Assembly: GCA_013400155.1 (NCBI GenBank)
Contig: VXBM01000781.1
Span: 1-64,000 of the forward strand
DNA length: 64,000 nt
Reading direction: 5' to 3'
Source: Helopsaltes ochotensis
Lineage: Eukaryota > Chordata > Aves > Passeriformes > Locustellidae
This document shows, piece after piece, positions 1 to 11,690 of the stretch. The position numbers and the translations under genes are program-made. How positions within the stretch are numbered: the stretch's first letter is position 1; the number at the start of each line of letters is the position of its first letter. The notes under the pieces were generated by a model. The model ran no database searches, had not been told where the DNA came from, and worked only from the letters and a program-made list of their open reading frames with translations.

Positions 1-73
1 ACCTCCTGGAGCCGAGACCTCCTGGAGCCGAGACCTCCTGGAGCCGAGACCTCCTGGAGCCGAGACCTCCTGG
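1..73. repeat. 16-bp minisatellite, truncated by window edge
   Basis: Four perfect head-to-tail copies of a 16-bp unit (ACCTCCTGGAGCCGAG) followed by a 9-bp partial copy. The sequence changes abruptly to unique DNA at about position 74. The array starts before the window, so its full length is unknown. The copies are identical, which suggests recent expansion or homogenisation. Its GC-richness contrasts with the AT-rich sequence to its right. Confidence 0.95.
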
Positions 74-3000
74 TCTTCACATTCACGATCCTCTGTGATG
101 ATCCCCTTCTCCCCCTAACCCACTCCCTTTTATCACACTTACCTTTATTGGCTATAGCTGTGACTCATCAGGGGTGAGGCTGAATTGGGTAATTACACAG
201 CTGTTACTTATCAGAGACGAGGTCACCTGCATTCCCTTCTCCTACAGCTCTCCATAGCAGAAGACAGCATGGCTCCAGCCTTTTCTAACCTCCCTTCCCC
301 ATGTCTACCTAATGACCTCCCATGCCAAAACAGTGATTTGGCCATGAGATCTTCATTTGTTCGTGTAGTTCTGTGATAACTGTGCTGACACTGTATGACA
401 ATTTCACTTCACATTTGCATAGAGGATGTCAGAGACCTAGAAGTAACCCTAATGGGAAAGTCTTATTCTAGCAAAACCTCTGTTGTAAGAGCTTATTTCT
501 TTGCAGAACTATAATTTCTTAGCTATTACTTGTTTTATGCTTCATCCTAGCTTTACTGTAAATAAAAGGATATTTTAAACAACATCAAAAACACCCAAAA
601 TCAAACCAGCAAACTCACACAACCACTCCACATCTTTTACAACCAAAAAAATGGGCAAGTTGAGCTGGAAGTTTGCTGCCATTTCTTAGCTACAACTGAT
701 CATAAAAATACAATAGTAACTTGTGTAAATACTGAGGCAGACTTACACACCATGAAAGTGCAGCTCTTTTTAAATGAAATCATCTGACACCATGACAGAA
801 CCCCAGTGAATCCAAATGTGCTTTCCAAATTATTTGGGAACAGGGACTAAGAAATTTGGCCACTCACACAAAAAGCCTTTGTGGCAGGAAAGATGTGAAG
901 CAATGTGGGGCAAACTTGCTATGTGGAGGAGTAAAGTTCATTAAAGGTTTGAGGGCTGATAAATGAGACAGGCAAAACGATGTGTAAATATGAGAGAGAT
1001 ATGAATGTTCCTCTAAAGAATGAGATTTTGAGAGAGCAGAAAGCTGGAGCATCAGATATATTTTAAAAATATAATTTCAAGACCTTAAAAAACCCCAAAA
1101 AACTGTCTGAATCTTTTTTTTTCACTAAGCTCTGAGGAGCAGATCAGATGTCTCATATCTGAACACTCATTCTAGATAGCAGAAACAGTAAAATTTAATG
1201 AAAATGTCTTATTGAAAATGTCTTATTAAAAATGTCTCACATGGCAAACTATAAAATTAAGAATGTATTGTATTTATCTCATGTATAGCATACTTAGATT
1301 AAGCTATTTAACAGCAGCTTCTTGTGAGATAAGCATATTTTAGGAGCCTGAAGATTTTTTTGTAATTACTTGCATACACACAGGTTCTCCTCTAATGAAA
1401 GTAGGAAATACAATGAGCATGGTTGAATCCATTGCTACCAGTATGGGAATAAAAAGCCAATTTACTTTTGTTGGAATGCACATTTAATAGGTTAAAATAA
1501 TTACTGTGCTATTTTTTCAGTGTTGCATGTGCTTCTTTAAGTATTCCCCTTGCTCTTGTTTCACCATTTATGCAGAGTACTGACAGTACCCTTCCATCTC
1601 GTGTCTGTGAAACAAATCTTCCTTTCCCAGGCTGACTTCTTGTTACTGTTGTCCTGAAGCTTTAGCTGACAGCTCTCTGCTAATCAATATCTGAATATTC
1701 TGAGAGACCAATATTCTGCCAGTTCCAGAAATGACTTGCTCCAATGCCTGACGTTTCATGTGATGCTTTTCTAGAGCCACGGCAGCAGAAACGTCTGTCT
1801 GTGTGCGGCTATGAACAGCCAGTGGCTCATTAGTTTGATTAAGCAAATCATCACCTCATTTCTCATGGGGAAATTGCATTTGACCAAATCCTTGTCTTGG
1901 GCCCAGTTTTGTTCCCTGAGGAAAAAGTCACATAACCTTTGTGTGACTATTGCCATGTTCCCTTCTCAGTGGGTCTGGATAACTCAATGAGTCAAGTATT
2001 GTGTATTTGGCCCACATGCATCTCAAACCACCAAAACCCAGAACCATATCAAATCATGTGGCAAAATATGTAATAAAAATGTCTAAGACTAAGAAAGCAG
2101 TGAGGCTTATATTTTGTAATTCAAGTTCAGTGCCAGACATGCTGAGCTGAAGCAACACAGTATTAGGAAATTCATCACAAATTTGTATGCATATGAAAAG
2201 GCAATAGCTTTTTGTCATGTTGCTGTGAGAGAGTATGATAGAATTATTTGAACCAAATACTTAAGGTCCCAGTAAAGAAGCTATGTAGTGACCTCTGTAA
2301 TAGCTTATGTCACTATAGATTGTTAAATATAATATTTATAAATATTATAAAGAGGCAACTTTACTGCATACTTCTCTCACTGTAACTTATGGGAATAATG
2401 ACTCTCCTCATTACAATAACACATAATATCATTGCCTTTGTGCTTCACATAAGGACACATTAGTCAGGAACCATACGATGGATCTACTCACTGCCAGAAT
2501 TTGCTGTGCTCAGTTGGTAGAGAGTGACAAAATTATATATTGTTACTCTGGGGCAAAAGCAAAGAGGGTGCTCCATGGCAGGAGGTGGGGAGGAGGGAGG
2601 CCAGGCAGGGAGCAGGAGAGGATAACCCTTTGGAGATCCAAAATTTCCACCAGACTTCATACTGGTTTTCCCCATCAGGTTGAAATTCACAGCAGAGTGC
2701 TGAGGTTTGCTGTAGTGCTGGGTCCCCCGGTTCTGCAGCAACTGATCTCACTGAAGGCATCAGAGAAGCATTGCTTGTTTCAAACATAAATATATTGCAG
2801 GTGTCATTCCAGCTGAAGAGTAATAGCTGATAAGAAAGCCATTCCAATCCTTCTCAAGGCAAAAATGTGCACAGCCCACTGTATCCTGCAACATCTTCAA
2901 GCAGCCATTGGGAAGCAAACAAAGCCTGGAATTTGCTGACAGTGGTCAGTAACTGTTTTTAGCTAAACTTTGACATGATTGGAACCTATAGAAGGCTTTT

Positions 3001-4380
3001 CAGTGATTTACTGTTAACGGTATTTACTACCAGCATTAATAGTAATTTACCCGCTGTTAATCAGAGCAGCCAGTTAAGAACTTCTCAATCATTCTGAACT
3101 CTCACTTTGCCAGTTGACTAAAATATTTTTTGCTCCCATTAGTCACAAAGCCTCAGCAAACAGCTTGTAAATTTAGACAGAGCCTAGGATCTTGAGAAGT
3201 TAAACCCTGCTTGTGTCTAATTTATTGTCACTGTTTATGTTTGTGCCAAGTCTTGGGCTTTCCCACTGATCAAGATTTAAAATACATAGTCATAAAATGT
3301 TCTCCTGGAGTGGGCCATCAGATTACTAGTAGAAAATCACATTCTGCTTATTGGAGATATTAGTGGTACTTTCATCACAGGAGAAAATATATCTTCCTAT
3401 CTGCAAGGCTGGTAGGTTTTGCTTGGGTCATTTAACTTGCTACCTGTAGGACTTACTGACATTCTCTCCCATATCTGCCACTGAACTGCAGGACATATTT
3501 GCAGGTATGGTGGTGTTGGAACCTTGTTCAGGCCACATCAATAGGCTGTCATCAAGAGAGGGGTTTGGTTCCCTACCTCCCCTGTGGTAGATCCAGTTCC
3601 CTCACTTGAACAGAAACAGTAAAAACATCCTTCAGTGTGTCAAGATATAATATCAGTGTTAATTAGTCTTCACTGAAAAACAGGAGAGAAGGAAGGGCAA
3701 CAGTGAAAAGCAAAATAATCTCAAGCTAGAACCTCTTTATGTTGTCAGAAAGGGCAGTCTAGCTAGTGATGCATTTGTGTTAGGGATGCCCAAAGGGAGG
3801 GACAAATCGGACAGGGGTGCCTTTGTTAACATACCAACCAGTTCTTTATTAATTCATGCCAGAAGCAGAATCTTTGCTCCCTCACAAAGTTCTTGTAACA
3901 AAAAGTATTTTAGAAGCTAAATGTTTTCTGTAAATCAATTTAAGATGGCCACTCTGCTTAATCAGCATGAAGTTCAATTCTGCATCAGATTACTGAAGCA
4001 TACCATTACCCCCAAGGGCTTAAAATTCCTGTAGTTTCATATCAGTCATTTTGCCATGAGCACTGCAATTCCCATAACATGATCCAGGTCTTGGAAATAA
4101 GAATAGGAACACTTAAAGTATCAACATTAACTTGTCTGACACAGGCTACACTGATAAAATATATATTTCCAGATGTTTGGCTTCAGAGCATTATTCAAAC
4201 TGACATATTGCAAAGATTTATCTTTATCCAGCCCATATGATACAACCTGGTCAGACATAATAAAAAATGAAATATTTTCTCTTTAAATAAAATGGAACGT
4301 TGTTGAAACCTACAAGTGGAAGTCTGTCCAATTTTGATAGTGATTTACCCACCCCCTGGTTGATTAGCCAGAACAGTGTC
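74..4380. other. Non-coding stretch, no gene seen
   Basis: No open frame beyond about 100 codons and no recognisable repeat family. The frames at about 2478-2847 overlap on both strands over a GC-richer patch and look like chance. Small local structures are a threefold imperfect repeat of GAAAATGTCTTATT at about 1198-1240 and a 22-bp perfect AT palindrome at 2328-2349. The block at about 3000-3180 is AT-rich unique sequence with several TAAT-type cores. Confidence 0.6.
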
Positions 4381-4393
4381 GGGGGGGGGGGGG
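4381..4393. repeat. G13 homopolymer
   Basis: An uninterrupted run of 13 G residues follows CAGTGTC and precedes CGGTGAC. A run of this length tends to be polymorphic and error-prone in sequencing. Confidence 0.9.
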
Positions 4394-7085
4394 CGGTGAC
4401 TGGACCTGGAGCAGCCCCAGATGCCAGTGCCCAAGGCCTTGGAAGGACTCAGAGGGGGCCAGCCAAGTGACGTGCTGTTCCCAAAGCTACATGGGGTACA
4501 GTACTTTCCTCTCCCAGATTTTTTTATCTTTAATCTGCAAAGTTTTTTGTTCAAATGGGAACAAAACCAAAGCATGCATTTCTTCCTAAAAATGAAGTTA
4601 TTCTCAGCTGAAGTCTAAACATATAAATTCCTTCTCTCTCTGTCTGTAGGCAGGTAAGAATTACTGTGTTTGACTAGCTGACATGATCTCAGGATATGTG
4701 CGAGTGCAGGGTTACAGGGAGATGTAATAGCTTTGATTAGATCATGAACGAGGCTGGGCAATATAAATACATTTTGGGCAGAATCCTTTCCACAGATATG
4801 AAATGCAACTGTGTCTAAGATGCTGCCTAATAAACGAATTATATTTTTTTATCTAAAAATGCTATTTCCTTATAGCTCTGTGTCCCTCCATGAAATATTT
4901 GTGGGTGCCTTTGGTAAGAAGAAATGCTAAAATGGCCCTTGTATATATCTGGGATCAGCTCCTGAGTAATTTCCCAAAAAGGAAATGGATAGAGAGTGCT
5001 CTGTTCTGAATTTGCATGCTGTGGCATTGAAGTATTTCCTTTCAAGAGTTTAAATGTGAATTTAGGGAACTGCCAGTGACATCGGATGTTCTGCTTCTAC
5101 AGTGGTTTTACACTTGCCTGACTCGATTTTGCCATATTCTTTAACATCTTGATACATGCTGGAGAGGCCTCTTGGCCTGCCCCTGTTAGTGTCTCTCCTG
5201 ACCCCATGACAGCAGGTCATGTACTGATGTACAGTCTGGGGGGTCCTTGACCCACTGGGAAGGCTGAGAAATGTGCTGGGGACACAGAGGTTGAGGTATC
5301 TGCTTGAGGTGTTCCACTACCAGGTTTGTAAATTTCTGCAAATCCCTAGGGAAGTAATGCTTTGCTGTCAGCCAAAATTGCTCTTAATTTAAGCCAGGTT
5401 AACACAGAATGGTGGGGGAGAGTGTAGAAAGGATGGATCTATTTATGCAAAATTGACAACACGGCTGCCAATGTTTATAAAAGGCATAGTTCAAGAAATG
5501 AAAGAAAAGAACTTGCTTATTCTATTTAATTTAAATCAAAGGGTTTTTCTCACCTCTCTGCTCCCTGCTTTGCTATAGACATTCCTAGGTCTACCTGCTT
5601 AGAGATTTTGTCTCTGCATTTTTTCTGTCTCAGATTGCATTCACCACAGAGAAAAGTACTTCCTGATAGGAAATTTTGCTTTCCTAGCTAATCCTACTTT
5701 CAGATTCCACCAAATTAATCTTTTTATTCAGAATACACCTCCCTTCTTTTGCAAAAGATATAGTCTTGCTGCTCCCTATTTAATTAAAATAAAGAATGTC
5801 ATTTTATAGTCAGTTTGCTAAACCAGCTGTTATCTTCTTTCCTTGATTTTAATTAACCCTTGTGTGACACTGTTATCAATGCTATTAATGACCAAAGCAG
5901 AAGTTTCAGATGAAAGTCTGGGATCTACCAGAGTTAGATAAGTAGTCAGGATAGTGACAAACGTAAGCAGCAGTAGAAGGGAATTCATATTGAAAGGAAA
6001 TAGTAACACTTTTCATCCGGACTTTTTTTTAAATTTGCCATCTAAATAGAGAGGAAAAAGTATGTCTTGAGAGATGAGGGAAACATTGGCCCCGTGAAAA
6101 GAGGCAATATATAAACAGATAATTAGAAGGTACTGCATGTATCAGGGTTTGAAAACACTCTGTGAGTCAGTGCCATCTCCACATTTTACGTCTTATGCAG
6201 TTTTGGTCATTCCTGTCACTAAAGGGTAAAACTTTAGTTCAGATGGAGTAATGAAGTGATTGCTGATATGAAAGGTTTCTATGTGATACTAGGAAGAAAG
6301 CTAAAACCCTATATTTTCAATACTTTTGTTCAAAAAAGGGAATATTTTACAGATGCTGCTTATGAAAAGGTTTTTTTTTTTTTCTTGGCTAGCTACTGTT
6401 ATGATTAGTTTAGAGAGGAAATATATAAGGTGATATTAAACTGCCATCTAAAATGAATGGGAAGATATGTGTTGTATGCTGGAGATAAAATGGAAAAAAA
6501 TCAATTGGAAAAGGAAACATTTAAAAACAAACATTTAAAACCAGAGTACATAATTCAGTTCTGTAACCCCGAGACAAATATCGCTCAAGAGAAACACTTT
6601 GCAGAAGGCTAAAAAGGATTAGACACAGATAGGTGATCAAGATTAATATCATTCAGTTACACTTGTTAAAATCAAATTTATAAGGAAAAAAAGCCATTTG
6701 TAGGCAAATAGCTCCCTGAAGTGAAAAAGAAAATTTTCCTTTAGTTGTATCACAATGCAATAGCTCATTACAGATTTCACCTTTGCTTAAAGCCCTTGCC
6801 CTCAGCTGCTGACAGGCACAGGATATTGATGGGCAGAGTAATGACTGGTAGCTGAGGGCAGGATGCAGGTGACCTGTTCACAGAGATTTCTTGCCCTTTT
6901 CCCCTGCACTTTTTTCACCTTTTACTCCTCCCACAGTTTTCATTTAATGTCCCCACTTTTTCTACTTTCTATTTCTTCTACATGTCTGCCTTTAACCTGT
7001 TTCTCCCAGTCTCACTCCAGACAGTTGGACCTCTCTCAGCAATTCTGGTCCCTACAACATTCTCATGCTGTGTATTTGTCCTATT
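4394..7085. other. Non-coding stretch, no gene seen
   Basis: AT-rich unique sequence. It has no long open frame and no recognised transposon. A T-run lies at about 6370-6383. The frame at 6863-7135 runs into the CR1 tail and is not coding. A C/T-rich patch at about 6880-7020 explains its serine- and leucine-rich translation. Confidence 0.6.
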
Positions 7086-7224
7086 CACAGAATCATAAAA
7101 TGGTTGTGTTGAAAGGTACCTTAAAGACCATCTAGTTCCAACCTCCCTGCTACAGGCAGGGATACCTGCCACTAGACCAGGTTGCTCAAAGCCCTGCCCA
7201 ACCTGGTCTTGAACACTTCCAAGA
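7086..7224 (-). mobile_element. CR1 LINE 3' fragment (left half, interrupted by LTR1)
   Basis: On the + strand this reads CACAGAATCATAAAATGG, followed by the GGTACCTTAAAGACCATCTAG and TTCCAACC block and then a CTGCTACAGGCAGGG segment. This is the reverse complement of the CR1 3' end, which terminates in ATTCTATG-type octamers. The element is therefore on the minus strand with its 3' end at about 7086. It breaks off at about 7224, where LTR1 begins, and seems to resume at about 8363. No reverse-transcriptase coding part remains. Confidence 0.85.
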
Positions 7225-7779
7225 TGTTAAACTGCATTACCTTGTAAGTGGATGTGGACTTCAAACAAGGGCTGTGACTGACTTCTGATCAAAGCAGCCC
7301 ATGACATCTCCTCCAGGACTGTGACTGGTGTGCTAGGATGTTCTGGTTTTGAGACACTGGACCCATCTGAAGATCACCCCGTCTATTTTAGACTGGTTCC
7401 TGTGTGCATGGGTTTTGCACAGCCTGGTTTTTGGTTGCAGGGGAGCCATAAAGATGGCTCCTGTGAGGAACTGCTGGAAGCTTCCATCATGTCCAGCAGA
7501 GGCAATATCTGATGGCTCTGAGGATGGACATGCTGCTGGCCAAGGTTGGGCCAACGAGAGAGGTTGGTAATGACTCTGTGATGACATATTTAAGAAGAAA
7601 ATCAGAACAAAGTCGCACAGTCTTGCTTCTAGTCAGAGAAGAGGAGAAAGTGAGAACATGTAACAATATGGAGACATCAAGGTTAGTGAGAAAGGAGGGG
7701 CAGGAGGTACCTCAAGGCACCAGAGCCAAGATTCCTCTGCAGGCTGTGGTGAGACCATGGTGCAGCAGCTGTGCCCCTG

Positions 7780-7879
7780 CAGCCCATGGGGAACCACGCG
7801 GAGTGCAGAGATCCACCCACAGCCCATGGGGAACCACGGGGAGTGCAGAGATCCACCCACAGCCCGTGGGGATCTACTC
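7780..7879 (+). repeat. 40-bp tandem repeat inside LTR1
   Basis: Units begin at 7780, 7820 and 7860, each with CAGCCC(A/G)TGGGGA. The first two differ at one base over 40 bp, and the third decays after about 15 bp. The same motif recurs in degenerate form in LTR2 on the opposite strand and in LTR3, so it is a family character. The first two units look like a recent re-duplication. Confidence 0.9.
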
Positions 7880-8093
7880 CTCTGGGGGGAGTTCACGTTG
7901 CAGTAGGTGTGGTATGGCTGCTGCTCATGAGAGTGGACCCATTCCAGAGAAGTTCACGGAGACCTGTCTGTTGTGGAGGGACCCCATGGTCTCACAGGGG
8001 AAGGACTCCTATCCCGAAACAGCGGAAGAAAATCTCGGTGATGAGCTGACCCAAAACCCCCCATGCCCTGTCTCCCTGCACTGTCAGTGGGAA

Positions 8094-8118
8094 GGGGGAG
8101 TGGGGGGGGGAAAGGGGG
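8094..8118 (+). other. Potential G-quadruplex motif in LTR1
   Basis: G5, AGT, G9, AAA, G5. The G9 run can supply two G3 tracts, so the stretch satisfies a four-tract, short-loop G-quadruplex pattern on the + strand. It lies about 60 bp upstream of the LTR polyadenylation signal. Whether it folds is not known from sequence. Confidence 0.5.
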
Positions 8119-8362
8119 CAGAAGGTATTTTAAGGGCTTATTTTACTTCTCATTATCCTCCTCTGATTCTGTTAGTAATAAATTAACTTTGCAACTTAAG
8201 TTGTGCGTGTTTTGCCCTTGAAATATTTCTCTCCTGGTCCTTATCTCAATGTGTGAAACCTTAGTTAAGGGTTTTTTCTCTCTTCTGCCCAGCTGTGGCA
8301 GGAGAGGGTGAGGGGGTGACTCTCCTGGGTGCCTGGTGTTGGGTCAGTGCCAAGCCATGACA

Positions 8363-8420
8363 CCATGCATCCATGCCAGGCAGCACATTCTGCATGGTGA
8401 AAGCCTCCTTCCTAATGATT
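8363..8420 (-). mobile_element. CR1 LINE fragment (right half, after LTR1)
   Basis: Reads GCATCCATGCCAGGCAGC, followed by a GGTGAAAGCCTCCTTCCTAA block. This resembles the next segment of minus-strand CR1, in which a CCTGGGCAACCTG part precedes a GTGAAGAATTTCTTCCTAAT part. Together with 7086-7224 it implies one CR1 copy split by LTR1. The match is short and diverged. Confidence 0.55.
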
Positions 8421-8692
8421 TGGTAACACTGAGCAAGCTTGACTTAGAGCACTGAATAAAAGATGTTAAGATTTTTCCTGTAGTTGGAGAAATAGATCGA
8501 TAGATTGATTTTAGAAAAGTCCACCATTGCCTGACATAATTATTTTGCCGTTTTGAGACATTGGTATGTGCATCCTCTGAATGCTGAAAAGGAAATTAAT
8601 CCAGTCAACACAGAGCAGTTTATATTCCTTTTTTTTGGCCATCTTCCATGTATGTGCAGGCACAACTAAATAAAAATGTCCAAGCAGCTAGA
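8421..8692. other. Short unique spacer
   Basis: AT-rich sequence between the CR1/LTR1 nest and the next LTR-like block. I see no gene or repeat in it. Confidence 0.5.
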
Positions 8693-9049
8693 TGTCAAGA
8701 ACACCTGGTCAGGATGACTTTCTCTCACTATTCAACTGTACGAAGCAAAGCAACACAGAGTCAACAGGTGTGTGCAAAGGAGAGCCCCTTTATTGCAAAA
8801 ACCGGGCCTTTTTAAGCAGTTGGCCCATTATCAGTTACATTCCATTTGAATATAACATATAAAATTCAACCAACCACCATAAACCACGATGTTAGCATGT
8901 AATGGTTATATAAGTTGTTTTTCTATCTCCAATTCAGCTGAGTCACTTTCCCATAGTTCTTTTCTGCTCAGCTGAAGTAGCAGCCCTGAGCCATGATTTT
9001 ACATGGGCAATAAGACCCTTACTTTACAAGGCTTTATCTATATGCAACA
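8693..9049 (-). mobile_element. Probable ERVK-like solo LTR
   Basis: Read on the minus strand it starts TGTTGCATATAGATAAAGCC. It continues with an AGGGTCTTATTGCCCATGT segment, a GCTTCAGCTGAGCAG-like segment (here CTACTTCAGCTGAGCAG), a TTAAAAAGGCCCGG TATA-like element, and GCAATAAAGGGGCTCTC, a polyadenylation signal about 15 bp further on. It then has a U5-like segment with CACACACCTGTTGACTC. The order TATA, AATAAA, short U5 is typical of a compact retroviral LTR, and the wording resembles passerine ERVK LTRs as I remember them. Ends are approximate and no target-site duplication is evident. Confidence 0.6.
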
Positions 9050-11287
9050 TCCAACTTCTGCTCTTAGAGAAAATTAGGACATTATGACTCTTCCATTTTC
9101 AGTTCACGTGGATTAAATGGATCCTCATCCAGCATCATCCCCACAGAAAGCATGCAAAAACTACTTGGATGATCACTACATTCACTGCTTCCTGGTGTTT
9201 AAAAGGTGACTCAGCTGATGATGACAAACTCTATTGTCTTTTCATGATCTGCCACTTAGTGGCCCAATAAAATTTCAGAAATATGTACTCTTTTTCAAAC
9301 AGCAATTCCCTTTATGTTAATCTCATTTCCTTGATATTCAGCTCGAAAGCAAAATCACAATTTTATTGCCATTTGCTCCCCAAAGCCTATGAAGATCCAC
9401 TAGAAGAGAGAGACTTGAGACAGTAGCCTCCTCTTTTACTGATGGCTTAGCTGATGCTGCAGTAACTTGCGGTGCATAGGAAACAGTGTTGGAGATGACA
9501 ACCTCTCACACAAATTGATGTGTTATCAACTCCCTTTCACAGTGTGAGTGAATACAGTGGCGATGGATCTGTGAGAGGAACAGACTCCAGCCATTATACT
9601 GTATAAGAGAGCTGTATGACTCCACCTCTGAAGATTTATTTATCTTCAGCCTCAGTGTTATGGCGAGATCAGGCCCGATCTGTGGCTGCAGCTGAGCTGC
9701 ATTTGAGAGTGTGATGGTTCAGAGTGCACCACTGCTCGAATGCTGTTATCAATTTCTTTCCCCTGTGGGTTCTGGCACAACTGACAAGAATGAATATGGC
9801 TGAAATAACGAGAAGGTTTTAAAAGACCACCAGAAACGAAGAGTGCACTACTGAGCAGAAACCTTATTACAGATATTAACTGGTATTCATCCTTTTGATG
9901 AATACTTTTATTAGGAGTGGGATTGCCTACAGGCTGTTTTTTCTTGAGGGCTTGGTTGTTTTTTGTTGGTTTTTTGTTTCTTTTTTTCAATTCAAAACAA
10001 ACAGAAGGAAAGGAGAGATGTAGACACAATTAATTTCTTCTGCCCTAAAAGTAGAAAGGTTTCTTCTTTTGAAATCTATGCAATTATCGGATAAAGTATA
10101 GTAATGTGCAGATGCATAGTCAGTATCATACACAGCACATTCCATACTGTAAACACTCCTAAACAACAAACAGAGGCATGCAGCCACTTTTCTGTTTGGT
10201 CCCAATGAGCCAATTTACAAGAAGAGGATTTCTTCACCCAAAAGGTCCAAGACCTCAAATTATTGGCATAAATTTACTTTGTCCAGACTTGACAGGTTTT
10301 GAAAATTACATGAAATCCAGGAATTTTCCAGACAGGTAAGAAGGTAGATTCCTTACCCACAGGAGTTACAATCAAAGGATGGACAGATGGACAAAAAGCT
10401 AGGGAGGGAAAGCTGGGAGACATGAATTTCAGCACAAATTCAAAAGGTGATTTTAGGAATTGCTTTTAACCCAATCATTTCCCAAACATATCAAGGTGAT
10501 GTTCATTGTCTTGACAGCTTTTTTTTGCCTGCCTGCCTTCCTTATCCTCTTTTCCTTGATTTTTGTTGGCATCTGTTTCCCTTTCTTTGTCTGGTGCATT
10601 GCTTATCCTGTATGTGTACAAGTGGAGGTGTTTAAGACAATTGCTCAACCTTGAAAGAAATTCCTCCCTACAATCACTGACTGCCTAAGAAGGATTTTGC
10701 TCCTACCCAATAATTGTCATTCACCTGTGACCTCTTTTTGGTAAACTCTTGGTTGCCTCATTATTACTTTAAAAAATGATGCTTGGAATAAGAATGCGTT
10801 CCATTAAGCAAGCAAGTCTAAGCAAGTATTTAACACCAGTGCCTATGAAGTTCATCAGAGGAATTCAGATTGATTTTCTTTAAATAGACGTGACAAAGGG
10901 TAGAGCATTAGGCTTGTCTAAACAATATGCAAGTCAGCATGGGGCTATGTGTTTTCAAGGAGAGCAAAAATGGATTCATTCCAACAGCAGAATATTGCAC
11001 CGAGAATAGCTTAAGCATAGGAATTTAGTCTGAAACTTTTAAAGGCATATTTCCCATTGGGTTTAAGAGGGAATATTCCCATCCTTCATGAGCAGATACT
11101 CCTACTTTTAAAATTATGGCATTAGCACCTGAATGCAGTTTATTTTTATCAGTGTACCTGAGGGTTTTATAATAGTTGCCAAATGATTACTCACAAACGG
11201 GGTGTAAAGGGGGGCTGGGTAGAAGGAAAATAATTTAGGTCCCTAGAACTAGAGTATTAATATGTTTTAGTGCTCAAAGATTTGTTC
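9050..11287. other. Non-coding stretch, no gene seen
   Basis: Unique AT-rich DNA. A T/G low-complexity tract lies at about 9955-9988. The minus-strand frame at 9658-10029 (123 codons) spans that tract, has a lysine-rich low-complexity translation, and matches nothing I recognise. Confidence 0.6.
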
Positions 11288-11690
11288 ATGGAATCATAGA
11301 ATGACAAAGTCATAGAATACGCTGAGTTGGAAAGGACCCATCAGGATCATTGAGTCCAAATCTTGACCCTGCACAAGAGACCCCAAGAATCACCCTGTTC
11401 CTGAGAGCATTGTCCAAATGCTTCTTGAACTCAGACAGGCTTGGTGCCATGATCACTTCCCTAGAGATCTTGTTCCCATGCAATAACCATCCTCTTGGGA
11501 AAAAATCTTTTCCTGATATCCCACCTAAACCTTCCCTGACTCCATTTCATGCTGTTTCTTTGAGTCTTTTCACTGGTCATGAGAGTGAAGAGATCAGTGC
11601 CTGCCCCTCTACCTCCCCTTGCGAGGACGCTGAAGACAACAATGAGGTGTCCCCTCAGTCTCCTCTTTTCCAGGTTGAAGGAAACAAATG
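11288..11690 (-). mobile_element. CR1 LINE 3' fragment
   Basis: Begins on the + strand with ATGGAATCATAGAATGAC, followed by a GAGTTGGAAAGGACCCATC block and AGGATCATTGAGTCCAA. This is the reverse complement of the CR1 3' untranslated end. It runs through the CATGATCACTTCCC and GTGTCCCCTCAGTCTCCTC segments, ending near TTTCCAGGTTGAAGG. At about 400 bp it is the longest CR1 piece in the window. The 114-codon open frame at 11350-11694 lies entirely within it in the antisense direction and is not a gene. Confidence 0.9.

Larger units (their letters stand above)
7225..8362 (+). mobile_element. Solo LTR, avian ERVL-like family (LTR1)
   Basis: It starts TGTTAAACTGC and ends AAGCCATGACA, giving the TG...CA ends of an LTR. 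The motif order matches the family copies at 35532-36500 and 63455-64000. The order is a GGTTTTGCACAGCCTGG block, a GATGGACATGCTGCTGGCC block, an internal 40-bp tandem motif, GGACCCCATG, a G-rich tract, and then a TAATAAATTAAC polyadenylation signal at about 8175. It finishes with a CTTATCTCAATG and GGGTGCCTGG terminal part. No gag, pol or primer-binding site follows, so this is a solo LTR. The 224-codon open frame at 7512-8186 lies wholly inside it and reflects GC-rich tandem units rather than a gene. The start is the least certain boundary; the flanks CCAAGA and CCATGC give only a 4/6 match as a target duplication. Confidence 0.8.

Noticed and set aside
7780..7879. Direct repeats considered as a CRISPR-like array
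   Set aside because: The units are directly adjacent without spacers and lie in an LTR of a vertebrate genome.
7512..8186. 224-codon open frame on the + strand
   Set aside because: It lies wholly inside LTR1 and runs over 40-bp tandem units; no domain is present.
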